NCBI GenBank assembly: GCA_031310005.1
Contig: CM062381.1
Location: 4,216,001-4,280,000 of the forward strand
Direction: 5' to 3'
DNA length: 64,000 bases
Origin: Dactylellina haptotyla
Taxonomy: Eukaryota; Ascomycota; Orbiliomycetes; Orbiliales; Orbiliaceae
Position numbers and translations under genes: made by a program. This document shows, in pieces, positions 1 through 11,421 of this stretch (positions are counted from its first letter, which is position 1; each line of letters opens with the position of its first letter). The notes under the pieces were generated by a model. That model saw only the letters and a list, made by a program, of their open reading frames with translations. It was not told the origin of the DNA and ran no database searches.

Positions 1-117
1 TTGGTGGATAACGATACCGCCGACGACAAGAATCGCAACAATAGCGATTACCCTTGGTCTCCAAAATCCAGTAGGCCGGGGAGCTATCATTGTATCTCCG
101 AACGGCAGTTTTTGCAT
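1..117 (-). CDS. N-terminus of a probable type II membrane protein (partial, runs off left edge)
   Basis: Thirty-nine codons starting at the ATG read from 117 down to 115 stay open to the window edge. The peptide starts MQKLPFGDTM, has a short basic stretch (FWRPR, residues 18-22) and then a strongly hydrophobic run (residues 23-37, IAIVAILVVGG). A short cytosolic tail, basic flank and single hydrophobic anchor is the usual layout of type II membrane proteins such as Golgi glycosyltransferases; the catalytic part, if any, lies outside the window, so no function is assigned. A second in-frame ATG at codon 10 could also be the start. Seen: open frame and hydrophobic run. Inferred: membrane topology. 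Confidence 0.55.
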   Translation of the reverse strand, partial: MQKLPFGDTMIAPRPTGFWRPRVIAIVAILVVGGIVIHQ

Positions 118-2578
118 AGCCGATGCTGTGAAGTTATGCGGGTTCGTGCGGTGTGGTACGATGTGAGATTTGCAATTAAAACGAAATATCCATGAAATCC
201 AAAAATTCAATCCAGTATGATAATTATCTCGAAAGACGATAGAAAAGCTGTCCAAATATTCCCAGCGATTATTGAATTCTATTGACAAGTTGGCTATAAA
301 AATTCGGGGAAGGCGAACGTAACCAGTTACGTTGATTCGTATATGTAATTAATATGAAAATTAGGAGAAATAACTCTGGGTGTAATCGATGATGGATCCT
401 TTCCGGTGTCGTCCTTCGATGAGGTTATATTTCTCAATGAGCCCCGCGTGGGTATCAATAAGCATATGGGAATCTCTCTAAAACTTAAACTAGGACAAGG
501 AATACTTATAGGGGTTATAAGATATTAATATCCCCTGTAGACCTATCCCGATGATTGTCACTGCGCTGGGTTTCCTGAAGAAACGCATACACGTTTATGG
601 AAATGTTGGCGTTGTTTCAAGCAATTTCGCATATCACGCGGGTCAGGTTTCAAGCATGAAATCTCCGAGTTAGCTTAGCCACGGTCAAAAACAGAAGTTG
701 GTAACGTCTACTGCGTGCGGCCAAGATCTATGACGGATGGAGCCTAAATTTATATAGGTACCATCGGTTAGATCGATATAAGCAATTGCTATGGAAAAGG
801 TTGCAGTAGGGCTTTTCTTTTCCCTTTCTTTCAATTCAATACGATGGCCAATCCCACGAACTATGGAAGCTAGAGCATTTAAAGTAGCAATAATTGGAAG
901 TTAAGGGCTATAAATGTGCTTATTATAATATTTAAGACTTGGCGCCTTGATGATTACCATGTTACGTTGGATTCTGATGAAACTTCCGAGGATCAGTTCA
1001 CAACTGGTGTTCAGTTGTCTCGCAAGCCAGAGGACGGCATCTGGTTTACGAGACAAGGTGTTCAGTAAATTCCACGAGAACGAAGAACTGGTGATCCTCA
1101 GCTAGAGCAAACAGCGGTAGTGCAACCAAATGCTTAAATCAAGTATGTTAAGCGGTTTATCTCCATGGGCCCATGCTTATTATTGGTTGTAATATCATAA
1201 TATCCCCGAATGGAAATCCAGAGACCTAAATTCTCCTACATTTTTTTGCTTTCTTCGTGTTTTCTTCTTCCTTCTCTCTAAGTGTTCCGATGCATATGAG
1301 GCTGCATACTACTATTCTTAATTGGCTCGAAGTTCAAAAGTAACAACCCGCCCAACGGTTTGACCCTTGGGTTTGGAAATTGGAGTTTGACATGACAGTA
1401 GTAGCCGGGAGTGGTTCTCTTCAGACTTCCAAGGTGAAACTGCCTTTTCTAGAGAAAAGCGCTGGGGCTTGAGAGCTCATTAGTATTGATGATTCGTCTG
1501 CCTTTTGTTGAGTTGCAACAGTACGCATGTATCACAAGTCGTCTGAAACATTGCTTGGGCATCCCTGCGTCGTTGTACAGATCCACTGATGCCCAATACT
1601 AAGGTATTGCTTATTACATGGCGAATGTTCTACACCCCCTGGACACGGCCAGTATAATGCGCATAGACTCTCCAGAAAATCGGTGTGGCTTAGCACGCAT
1701 TGTGTCCAAGAGGGTAATTCAATGCGTCCGCCGTTCAGGGGCACTCTGCTTCAAAGTCCCTCCTTCCTAACGATAATCAGATGCGCCTCGTGCCGCACGC
1801 GTGCACACTAACTCGGCTGCAAGTGTAAGCCTTACTCAACGGCCTCTTCGCCGTCCTTGCCCAGGATCACTCGCTATTGCACAGCGAAAGTAACAGGGCT
1901 CGGAGACCGGAGGGTGAGTATAGTCAAATTCAGCTTTGTGCATTAAGTTTGTGTTGTTGTAAGCCTGATTGCTGGCAAAACGGGACCATGGCAGCCCTCC
2001 GCTTGGCGACATTTTTCGAGTACGCTTCTGAATTCAGCTGGAGGCTGGAGAAAGAACAAAATCACAGTTACTGGCTATGAAGAATTCACATGCAAAGATC
2101 CTAGCGCATGTGGCCTGAGATTCTCTTGTACCATCCTCCGTTCCCAATGGCCCGCACCGGGGAACTCTTCCTTAACTTTCTTGCTAAGCCTCTAATACTC
2201 TCCTTTAGGCTTTCGTCAAACGTGGGTCTCATAGAATTGATATTTATATTTTATTGTTACATACCTAGAATTCGATTGTTTCTTAGGAAGAATCGAACTA
2301 ACTTAAGAAACGGATCATAACAAATTGAGCATTGCCATATATATGCGTAGGTACAATTGAAATAGGTACAATTGAAATATATAAAATCGATGCGTTCAAA
2401 GAAATATGATTTAGGCCTTGAAATTACTGGTGCCCAGGCTCCAAAATATAAACTAGATGTTTGCTCAATTTTTTAAAAAAAGATTATGCGATTGAGAGTT
2501 TAAAAAAAAACCTCGCAATCAATATTCAACCTTCCTAATGAGGAACATAGAATGGTATCGCAAGGGTACAGAACGAAC
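118..2578. other. Intergenic, no supported gene
   Basis: Only short open frames on both strands, none with convincing residue composition or splice structure. A minus-strand frame at 1532-1744 is rich in cysteine but has no start, signal peptide or joining exon that I could support. AT-rich stretches and homopolymer runs occur toward 2460-2520. Confidence 0.5.
2348..2377. repeat. Direct tandem repeat, 2 x 15 bp
   Basis: The 15-bp unit taggtacaattgaaa is present twice with no spacer, in AT-rich DNA about 200 bp from the tRNA gene. No function is evident. Confidence 0.8.
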
Positions 2579-2669
2579 TGGAGTTATTGGGAATTGAACC
2601 CAAGACCTCATGCATGTAACTATGAATTATCACGCTAAGCAAGCGCTCTACCAACTGAGCTATAACCCC
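2579..2669 (-). tRNA. tRNA-Ala (anticodon AGC) with an 18-nt intron
   Basis: Reading 2669 to 2579 gives a full cloverleaf: acceptor GGGGTTA pairs with TAACTCC (one G-T pair), D arm GCTC/GAGC with AGTTGGTA loop, T arm TTGGG/CCCAA with TTCAATT loop, variable AGGTC, discriminator A encoded at 2579. The anticodon loop begins TTAGCG, so the anticodon AGC is at 2636-2634. Eighteen extra bases (2632-2615) sit directly after position 37, the canonical site for nuclear tRNA introns cut by the Sen endonuclease. Exons are 2633-2669 and 2579-2614. Anticodon-stem pair 28-42 is T-T, a mismatch, while the other four pairs are good. No poly-T terminator was located with certainty. Confidence 0.93.
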
Positions 2670-2997
2670 AATGTTGATGTGGTGCAAGTCTTTGATGCTC
2701 TGAATATGTCAAACGGCGCAGAGATTCCAAGTCGTCATAAGTCAGGTTGATCTAAACTAGCTCTTAATCGATAGAAATGCGTACTGGCAGACTAGAATAA
2801 AGCACCCGAAAACGAAAAATAGTATTTAGTAAGCTAGTAGAATATGAGTTTTATATTATGTTTTATCAGCTAGAGCTCCAAAAAGTTACCTTAATTACGG
2901 ACGGCAAGCTGGCCAGGAAGAAGCTTCAGTAAGACAATGGGACATCAAAATGCCCTCAGCCAATTATCACAAGATAAAACAAAAGACAAAAATAAGG

Positions 2998-4136
2998 CTA
3001 ATATGAAGCAGGTTTGCCAAATTTCTTGAGGGCGTTGATGAAACGAGCGACATTTTTCAGTTTCTTCCAGCGACTTTTCATCGTTCTGGTACGAGACTCT
3101 TTGTATTTGAGGTCATTGATCCCACTCGATTGCGGGAGGGGAATGTCGTGGTTCTGAGGAACATCTGGGCTTGTGCATGATGCCCGGGAGTTATCCGCAG
3201 AGAATAGAATGTTATAACCATCGTCATTGATTCTTGACTCAATTTCGAGCAGTGGGCGGGTTTGGGTTGCTGTTGGACCTGGAGACAGATGGTTCAGATT
3301 TTGAAGGATCCGTTCTCTCGCTGCTGATATTTAGCACACAACTTCTCAAAATCCAGCTTGATGACCGGCTGTAAGTCTTACCAGTTCCTTCTACGAGCTC
3401 AAGGTGCCTGTGAGCTTCGGTATCCCCTCGAAGAGCTTCGTATTTAAGACCCATAATGAACCATAAGTCATGCATTCGGTGGTACAAGTCGCTGACAGCT
3501 CTTTGTTCCATCTATAAAATACTTCGTTAGATTTTTGTATATCGTCTAGATGATTGGATATATAGAATACCTGTTGGTGAGTCAACATTAGAGGTCGGAA
3601 GGAGTCCCCTGTTGGATTTTTGCTGCCCATTTTCTCTAGTTATCATAGCGTTACTGTCATCAGCTTACAGCAATTAAATATCATCTAATAAAGCGTATCA
3701 TATACCTTCAATCTGCATGGTAACATTCAAAGCGGTCTGTTGGACTCTATCCAAACGGGCTATGAGCTGAGCCCTTGTCATCGATCGGTATGTTGGGTTC
3801 GCATGTTCGGCGCCTACAGAAGGTTTTAGCGAAAGGCTTCTTAGAACATCTTGGATTAAAGTGTTTGGGCGGTTTCTCACGTTCTGCTTCTGCGGAGTGA
3901 GCGAGACGAAGTCGAGCGTTCGCAACTTCTTCTTCCTTTCCCGCTAGGACAAGCCTATTGATCTCTCTCTTTTCGGATTCGAGAATCAAGCGGATCTGGG
4001 ATTCGGGTTCGAGGTTCCGAATATTTTCCTCCAGAGTGGGCTTGATTTCTCTCGACTCAAGCTCGCTTTGGGGGATTGGAACTTGAGGACGCGCAACTAG
4101 GATGGTCGACAATTCCATCATTTTGAACCGTGGCAT
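2998..4136 (-). CDS. Hypothetical protein, five exons, 279 aa
   Basis: Spliced model: 4136-3881, 3813-3706, 3635-3571, 3511-3382, 3278-2998 (introns 67, 70, 59 and 103 nt, all GT-AG); total 840 nt closes in frame at TAG (2998-3000). I do not recognise the family. The N-terminal third is charged and probably helical (residues about 25-90, rich in Glu, Arg and Leu, with a run of AEAER type), the centre contains a short aromatic segment (DLYHRMHDLWF), and the C-terminus is basic (KSRWKKLKNVARF). Start chosen at MPRFKM because it follows a long non-coding-looking upstream; two more Met codons follow within six residues. The last intron is the least certain: a protein-like stretch (KLDFEKLCAKYQQRE) lies inside it in another frame. 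It is followed upstream by a second five-exon gene of similar size, same strand. Confidence 0.6.
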
Positions 4137-4617
4137 GTTTACTGGGCAGGATTCTCGAAAGAAGAATGGTGGTAATAAGTGGTATGAGGTTGAAGCGCAA
4201 TTGCGTAGAAAGGACGTTGATGAAAAAGGGAGAGAGAGTCTCGGCGGTGATGAACTTGAGATGGTAGTTGACTTGGTGGGCAAGTTTCCAGCTATATTCA
4301 TTGACACCAGATTTAAGTGCAATTTTTAGAAACTGCCCAATGGCTTGCAAAGGATTCTGTGATCTTGATACCAGGCCAATGTCACACAGAAGATGTCTAT
4401 AGCTAGTAAATATATTCTACGACGCATATCTCGCCACGGATACATGAATATTGAGTTTTATAATATTTGAATTGCCAGGTAGCAATATATGAACTGAATT
4501 CCAACGGCCAGTTTGTAAGTATGCCCACTTATCGCAACTTCAAGTACAAGTTGATATGTATCGATACTCTGATAAAAATGGATTATGAGAAAACAGAAGA
4601 TGAAGATTAGAAGATAA

Positions 4618-5588
4618 TCAATTATGCTCCGGTTCGAACGTTTGCTTGCTACTCGCTTCTTCCTTCCAGGAGAAACCTGAGTCATCAGCCAGCTTCTGCC
4701 CCTGATAGCTATTCCCATATGAGTAGATTCGTAGGCCGAACCTTTCAACTTCTTCGATGCTAAAAACCGGGTGCTTCAAACCTGGGGTAGTTTTATTAGC
4801 ATCAAAACAGATTTGCTTAGAATATCAGAGTTTGACTTTCGCCACCGAGCTAAGGCGGGCGGCTTACATGCGGGATAACTGAACGCATCGTAGTATCGAG
4901 CACATTCTTCAGCTTGATTTCGATCAATGGAGTGGGTACACTCAATATAGACGGCTTCTAAAACGCGGGCGCTCGCTCGGATCTTCTTGATGAGTTTCTC
5001 AAGTTGAGGTTTTGGTAGCAAAAGGTCCCATCCGACGCCATCCAATCTCTAAACATATTTCTAATTAGAAATATGATAAAGGAAAGTAGCTAATATTTGA
5101 AGCTTTTGTGGAAGATACCGTTTCATAATTGATAGCTCTAGCAAAGACCCCACCGAACTGGGCAAGAGTTTCAGAGTTTGGAACGCCTATTCAATGTCAA
5201 TATGGGCCAGGATTAGATTCCCTGCTATTATAAGGTTGCAACGGATATACCGCATCTGAAGAGTCCTGTTGCATCTTCCTGGATAAGAATGGCGATCTTG
5301 AGACGGCGATTCTTCTCTGCGATGAGCATTTGGCCTGTGATTTCCTGTATGAGCAAGTACTTCCCAGATTAGATTCAAGCTGTGCTTACCGTGCGCTTGG
5401 ATGTCCATATCAACTTCATCCTTGAGGGCCTCACCCTCCCTTAACTTATTCCTTTCGATTAATTTTTGGATCGTCACCTGTTTTCGGTAGATTTCATTAT
5501 AATCTAAAAACGGGATCTCAAGCGATATAGTATTCGCTCCGCGAGAAGGCAGAGTTGTGAAGGGAGCATCGGGCTGAAGTTGTGACAT
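4618..5588 (-). CDS. Hypothetical protein, five exons, 231 aa
   Basis: Spliced model: 5588-5390, 5334-5251, 5186-5119, 5048-4868, 4781-4618 (introns 55, 64, 70, 86 nt); 696 nt closes in frame at TGA. Family not recognised. Residues about 30-70 are charged and helical-looking; the middle holds the segments VPNSETLAQFGGVFARAIN and LDGVGWDLLLPKPQLEKL, and a third segment, SARVLEAVYIECTHS, follows. No signal peptide or membrane segment. The open frame extends upstream to 5714, so a longer N-terminus is possible. It lies head-to-tail with the 2998-4136 gene (about 480 bp apart) and both have five exons of similar sizes; whether they are related cannot be shown by eye. Confidence 0.6.
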
Positions 5589-6283
5589 TTTTGGAAGGCG
5601 TGACTCGGTGATTCTTGATGGAAAGTTGCTCCATGGTACAGAACCAACTGCATCGAGATGGGATGGAAAACTGATTAAATAGTATAGCCTGCCAAACCCT
5701 TCTCGAATTCTCATAGTTGGACATGCGATTTGAAGTTAACTGGAGATACGTGGTACACAGCTTGATATCTTCCCGATTGGCATCGAAACTCCAACCGCGT
5801 GAATCTAAGCTCGTCCAAAATAAAGGGATCGAGACAGCAATAACATTATAATTTTATATACTAGATACAGAAAACAATAAAGAAACCAAATATATACAAA
5901 AAAATCAAACTTCAATCCAGCGACACACGCACCACCCCTACTCCGAACAACGAACATCCTCCACCACAATCTCTGACCAGGGTATTAGGAAGGCCTGGTC
6001 CCCCACCCTCTAGAATTAAGGAGCTAAAGACCTCCCTACGTGGGTTTTACTCAGCGGGCTCATGCGCGCCCGCTCCAATGGAACTATTAAGGAAAGGTCC
6101 ACGGTCCGACCCTGCAAGTTTTTTCGGAGGGATGCAGTGACCCACCTCCAAGACGCAGTTTACCCAGTGACTCTTGGATGCCACTGATCGTTCACAGTCA
6201 CTCATTTCGACAACTCAACCATGCCATCTCCTCTATTCTCCTTTTTATCAAGCGGGGTCACCACCCCATCGCCCGGGGGCATT
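5589..6283. other. Intergenic, no supported gene
   Basis: AT-rich first half, then a GC-richer stretch. Probably 5' flank of the upstream five-exon gene and 3' flank of the membrane-protein gene. No gene or RNA structure supported. Confidence 0.5.
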
Positions 6284-7520
6284 TTACTTCGACTTGACCC
6301 GGTCTTTGTACCTGCCTTGCCCCCAAGGCTTGTACGAGGGGTTGATGGTAGGGGAGGTGAGGGGTAACGAAGGAGCAAAAACAGACGGGTAATGAGGGAG
6401 ACAAGAAGAAGGCCGGTTGTCATACGCCTGGGGTTGGTCAACGGCCAGTGACCAGCGAGATGCTGGTTTGGCATACTTCAGAACAACGGCGTGACCAAAC
6501 TGTTCCCTTAACACGATGGGACCGGGCTGAGGACAGCGAGAAGACGCGACAGGTAAACGAAGGGGAGACAGAGACAACCGCGTCTCGCCTTGCGCAATCT
6601 CTTCCGACTCACCCGCCCAGGCGGTGCACTTCTTCTCCAAGGGGCAGGGGATTTGGGGTAAACGAGGGCGAACGAGATACCTTGGCCGGAACGGCTCGGC
6701 AGGGGGAGGACCACGCATCCAGGCTCTGATGTCGCCTGCGGTTCGCGACCTCCAGTACCTAAAGGCAACGTATTGATCCCATAGCCACTGGAGAAACCAG
6801 GGTATATTTTGGACTAGTTGGACAAATCCAACCCCAAGTGTGATCGTTGTCACCAGAAGGATACCGCAGACCCCACAAATGAGGTTCAACGCGGTATCAA
6901 CTTCCGTAAGCAGCGTGGCTTCGACAAGATCCTCCACGAGGAACGTCCATTTAAACGAGATCGCAACAGCCAATGTGTACAGGAAACGCCAGCCAGAGGC
7001 TATTAGCGCTACCAGGTTGCCGACCAGCGTCCGCAACCTGATGAACACGCGCCGCAACGCAATATTCGGGCGAGATGGGGTAAGACGGGAGAACGTCAGT
7101 CTCGGCAACAGGCTACGAGACTGAGAGAGCGCCTAGTCATATTTATCAATATGTATCTATCGCAATAGAGAGAGCTTTGGAGGTTCTCTTACCGCAACGG
7201 TCAACTCTCGGTTTTCCTCGCTACACGCACAAGCGAGGCCCCAGATGAAGACGAAGGGGACTGCACCCTTCACGAATCTCCCCCAGAAAGAGAGATCGGT
7301 CCAGGGCGTCCCCATGACCACGGCAAGGTCGAGGAAGAGGCGGAGGAGGAGCTTAAACAGTCGTTAGTGGAGCTTCACTTATGTTCTTGCATCGAGCTAA
7401 CGTTGCCTGCTCTCATATCACGAAGAATCAGAAAGGCAAGATAATACTTACGTCGATAATGACCTCACTCCAGGACTTGGTGGGCCCAGCCCAGTCCTTG
7501 TAAACAATATCTTGCTGCAT
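6284..7520 (-). CDS. Hypothetical membrane protein, three exons, 358 aa
   Basis: Spliced model: 7520-7452, 7351-7193, 7132-6284 (introns 100 and 60 nt, phase 0). Exon 1 encodes MQQDIVYKDW..., exon 2 a hydrophobic segment (LLLRLFLDLAVV and GAVPFVFIWGLACACS), and exon 3 at least two further hydrophobic stretches (around NLVALIASGWRFLYTLAVA and LNLICGVCGILLVTTITL), so several membrane spans are likely. The C-terminal about 140 residues are Pro- and Arg-rich with no recognisable domain, and could be misannotated 3' sequence if another intron is present. The exon 2 to exon 3 join is supported by continuous hydrophobic protein and clean splice sites. I do not recognise the family. Seen: frames and splice sites. 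Inferred: membrane location. Confidence 0.55.
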
Positions 7521-9368
7521 TGTTGCAGCAGCGGTTTTTTTAAGGAGGAGATTTCTTTCTTTCGAGGTTTTGGTTATGCGAGAGCTTTTGCAGAGAGAGG
7601 TTGTAGACAGGAAGGAAGAAAGAGAGGAGGAGGAGAAACAGATGCTTTGATTTTGTAGTCTCCGTTGCAGTTGGGGCGCCTGCAAGGAGCAGCGTATCTC
7701 AGCATTTCCAGCAACTGAGGTTAACAGTTTGTTGCCCATGACAGCAATCAATATAACCCAGCGAATTGGACCTTGAACAGGATCACAAGACCCAGATATA
7801 TATATCACAATTTACTTTACCAAGGTTCTGCATATTCGGCTCCCAAATGCTTCCAAAGCTGAAAGCATATCCAAAAGCCCCCCACTTTAGAATTTTAGAA
7901 GGATGGCTGTTGATGGCGCGTCTGAGAATCTTCAACCAACCTTGTAAGCCTGGACGAGTTTTCTGCAATATTTATCGCGCTACCGATGCGCTTTTATCAC
8001 CTACGGCGGTTGATCGGAGATATGATACACAAAAAGTCCAGTACAATTAGATATCAAATGGGGAGAAATTACATGAGAAGGCACATCCCCAATGGCTTGT
8101 ATTAACTCAAAAGCCAAACACACTAACTTATCACAGAAATGTGTTGAAAACCCTGGTATGTTATGATATCTAATTTGGAAACCGTTGTTCCTTGGTGTCA
8201 CAATGCTTACTAAGAGCCTGGTTGAGTCCATATGTATTGTATCTCTACCATTGCCATCCTGGTCCTAGTTTAGGGCTGGGGGCTTGGAAGATTGATTTGT
8301 TATCTTCGAGATTTACCGCTGATATATACCGATCTCGACATCTCGAAATCTCTGCGAACACAAACTGTCACATCAGTGCCCAAGCCGGGCTCTTCCTTCG
8401 CACTGTTATATCAAATTCGATTGCTAAAATAACATATAATCTCTACCACAAAATAATACGTTCAATTGTCGGACAGTTTGATCTAGTGATTGAGAAACAA
8501 ACGAGAGGAAACCTTGGGACACACTCCATGGGTTGGCATTACATTCATAGGTTGAGAGCCGCGGGACATAGAGCTGTGCATGGACGAAAAGCTGACACGA
8601 GGGCTTTGCAATTACTAACGAATATTCGGGATAATTTCCGTAGAGCATAGCCCTGGAAGCCAAGCTAGCAATTCAAGGCATCGAGTGGTCCTGCTGGAAG
8701 CAAGATCTGGGATCGGGTATCTGCGTCGGAACCTAGCCAAGACTCTCAGGGCTCCTCTGATAAATATCGTTCTTTAGACAATCCAGGAAATACTTTACGC
8801 AGCCCTATGGAGGTGGCGGTCTCTAATGTAACTCTGCCTTGTTCGCTGGATCTCTCCGTTCTATAAAAATGCACACCTGGACCTTTGGTACTAACAGGGC
8901 TAGGTCTGCCAAGATATCGACCTGATTAGGCAATTGCCTAGGATTGCCCGCTTGCCAACAACAAAGAGCTTGACTACAAACAGGAATCCTGTCCCGGAAT
9001 GTGTTGCATCGTGCTGGCTGGGCGCTATTCAGGGTCTTGCACCGGATTCCTTCGACAGATTGAGGGGAGACCTGCTGTCGGTATGAGGAAATATTCATTA
9101 TCGCGCATAACTGGACGCAAAGATGAAGTCGGATCTCGGAATAGTTTTGCATATCGATTAAGGAAACATTTTTTGAGTATAAGAACACACCTTTATCTCT
9201 CTGGTGGTTTTCATTCTCATCTCGTCGGCATTCAATCATTCAGCTTCTACTACGAGCTATTCTAACTTTTCACTCGCTCCGTATTATCAGGAATTTATTT
9301 ACTTTCTTGCGATCTTTTAAGTTCCATCTCCCTATTCACGCCGCTTCCTACACTCGTTCAGAATCAAG
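7521..9368. other. Intergenic, no supported gene
   Basis: Open frames of 138 (minus, 8823-9239) and 152 codons (plus, 8192-8650) exist but have random-looking composition, no domain and no partner exons. The right end is the upstream flank of the GPI-type protein at 9369; pyrimidine-rich DNA directly precedes that start codon. Confidence 0.5.
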
Positions 9369-10085
9369 ATGCACAAGTACAGTGTGATCCTCGGGCTTAC
9401 TGCCGCTGTTGCGACCGCTCAAACTACGGCGTTCGGCAACGGGGAACATCTTTGCTATCTTGCGAACGATGTCATTTCCAGATGTTGGACGGACAAAAGT
9501 GTGCCTGCTACCGCTGTACCACTCAAAGACTGCTACTGCGAGTGGACGGCGGAGTTTGACCAGGATCTGATCGGTTGTTGGGAGTATATTCAAACAGCGG
9601 TCAGTTTTATCAGCCCAGTGGAGACTCCAGGCATTCCTCCATACGCAGGATATTGCGGTTCAGTGACGACCCCATCTTCGGCCCCGGCTACAGCGACCTT
9701 GATCCCGCCAACTGAGACGACTGTTGTCCCTGAGACATCAACCTATGTTTCAGCGTCGAATCCTATCACTTACATACCTTCTACGGTCTCAGCCTCTAAC
9801 CCCATCACTTACATCAGCTCCTCCTCTTCCTCTTCTGTCCGTACCTACACCAACCCACACTACAACACCACTTACACTGTCAGTAGCAAGAGTGTTAGCG
9901 AACCCCCCACTTATACTTTGATCCCTCCAACTGCAACCACGGTGGTTCCACGACCCACTTATGTTCCGGATGAGAGCAGCCCGATCCCACCACCGCCCGT
10001 TGCTACTGGCGGTGCCTCTGCTGTCGTTGGGTCCGCGGCCGCCATGCTCGGTGGAGCGATCGCTGCGATCGCTTTTGCTTTCTAA
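9369..10085 (+). CDS. Secreted GPI-anchor-type protein with one six-cysteine domain, 238 aa
   Basis: Single exon. Residues 1-17 form a signal peptide (hydrophobic VILGLTAAVATA). A compact domain follows with cysteines at 29, 39, 55, 57, 70 and 96, giving C-x9-C-x15-C-x-C-x12-C-x25-C. Residues about 98-210 are a Ser/Thr/Pro-rich stalk with repeats of SASNPITYI and IPPT-TTVVP type. The C-terminus is a hydrophobic Ala/Gly-rich tail (AAAMLGGAIAAIAFAF) preceded by small residues, the usual GPI-attachment signal. It is therefore probably a plasma-membrane or wall-linked surface protein. The cysteine spacing is not the eight-cysteine CFEM pattern. The same domain occurs three times in the 44414-45770 gene. 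Function unknown. Confidence 0.8.
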   Translation: MHKYSVILGLTAAVATAQTTAFGNGEHLCYLANDVISRCWTDKSVPATAVPLKDCYCEWTAEFDQDLIGCWEYIQTAVSFISPVETPGIPPYAGYCGSVTTPSSAPATATLIPPTETTVVPETSTYVSASNPITYIPSTVSASNPITYISSSSSSSVRTYTNPHYNTTYTVSSKSVSEPPTYTLIPPTATTVVPRPTYVPDESSPIPPPPVATGGASAVVGSAAAMLGGAIAAIAFAF

Positions 10086-11421
10086 GCTGTATATGTAGGA
10101 GGGCTACTCGGTCGAGAAGCTGGGTGGAGACGGGAATCGGTCGGTGATGTTATTTACTACATATGTCGAGATTGTCTGATGATTAGAGTTAGCTCCCAAA
10201 GTTTGCTGCGTTTCAGTTTGATTTTTCTCTTTTTAATTGATTTGATAGACGGGTATTGCTGGTGTAGATACAATGAAGCTGTTAATAATGCTATTCTAAT
10301 ATTTCGTAATCCATACAAAACGATCCTTCGCGATCGTCACTCGTCCGAAAACATCATCCAAATCGGAGAAAAATAAGTCGAAAAGGTGTTGTTTTTGTGG
10401 AATTGCGGGAAGAGGATGCAAAATCCGATTCCGAGCGTGAACCAAACTCGGGCGTAGGGTTTCTCTGGGAGGAATAGATGCCGGCGTTCCGGAAGGAGCC
10501 CATAAACCGCCAACTTGGCAGAATGAATCGCACAATTCGGAGCTTCGAATTGTTGGGAGAGACAGGAAATCTTCAATCTTGATAACTAATGCAAAACAGT
10601 GGGCATATGCAGGGTGCAGTGGTCTTCTCTGAGAAACTGCCCTTCGGATAACTAGGGTTTAGTTGTTCCGGGCAGCCTGCGTGCTGCGGGCTGGTGCCCA
10701 ATGGGCCACTGGCCATGGTGGCCGTGACGAGTCGAAAGGGACTTTCGACCGAGAGGTTTATTGGGCACCAAAACACTAGGCCTAGCTAGGCGATTTCGGG
10801 CGAAGGTTCAGCTCGCGAGGGCAAATTGCATCACGTGACCTGCCCGCTGCGAAATGGGCCCCTCGTGATTAGCCGCTGCTTGGAAAGATAGTCTAGTGGC
10901 CCTTCCCTGCTGGCAAATTTTGCTGGACCGCAACTACGACGAGAGGAGCTGCCTTCCGTAATGCTGATAAAGACAGCCCAGATTACCTAACCAACCGAGG
11001 TGCGCACGCCGGACCCAAGCAGCAGGAGCGCCACCAGCTGCAGGGAGAAGCGAGTTAGCGTAGCTTAGTCGTCTCTTAGTCGTCGAGAGGGCGAGCAGGT
11101 GCATCCGGCCGATATGGCGCTAATTGGAAGACCAGTGTCGTGATCTGGCTAGCTGTAGCTTTGCTTTCCTCCACCCTGCGTACTCGAGATATGGATCGGA
11201 AGATACTAGAATTTTAAACTTCCCTTTTTCTGGTCGAAACCATTTAAACCTTCGTATCCGGGACTGTAGTCGCAGAAATATATAAATACCCCTCGTCACC
11301 CCCCCTCAATCCAGTCCATCCTCCAATTCAGATCACCAGGCTTCAATCTTATATTAACATACCACCTACACCCTCAAACAAACTAACAGACGCCAACTTC
11401 CCCACCACTATTACAATCGCA
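10086..11421. other. Intergenic, promoter region of the nitroreductase-like gene
   Basis: No supported gene. Contains a CACGTG palindrome in the stretch catcacgtgacc near 10830 and a TATA-like element close to the downstream gene. Short minus-strand frames at 10296-10776 look random. Confidence 0.5.
11279..11287 (+). promoter_or_regulatory. TATA-like element of the nitroreductase-like gene
   Basis: TATATAAAT about 135 bp upstream of the ATG at 11422, followed by a C/T/A-rich leader of the type often seen in fungal 5' untranslated regions. Position fits a TATA box with a roughly 100-nt leader. Confidence 0.5.

Noticed and set aside
3279-3381. Coding exon in the last intron of the left five-exon gene
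   Set aside because: To keep the protein-like stretch in frame needs an intron of 13 or 26 nt, too short for a fungal spliceosomal intron, and the frame then ends quickly.
8192-8650. 152-codon plus-strand frame
   Set aside because: No recognisable features and no coding-like composition.
9369-10085. CFEM domain in the GPI-type protein
   Set aside because: Only six cysteines with a different spacing; CFEM has eight.
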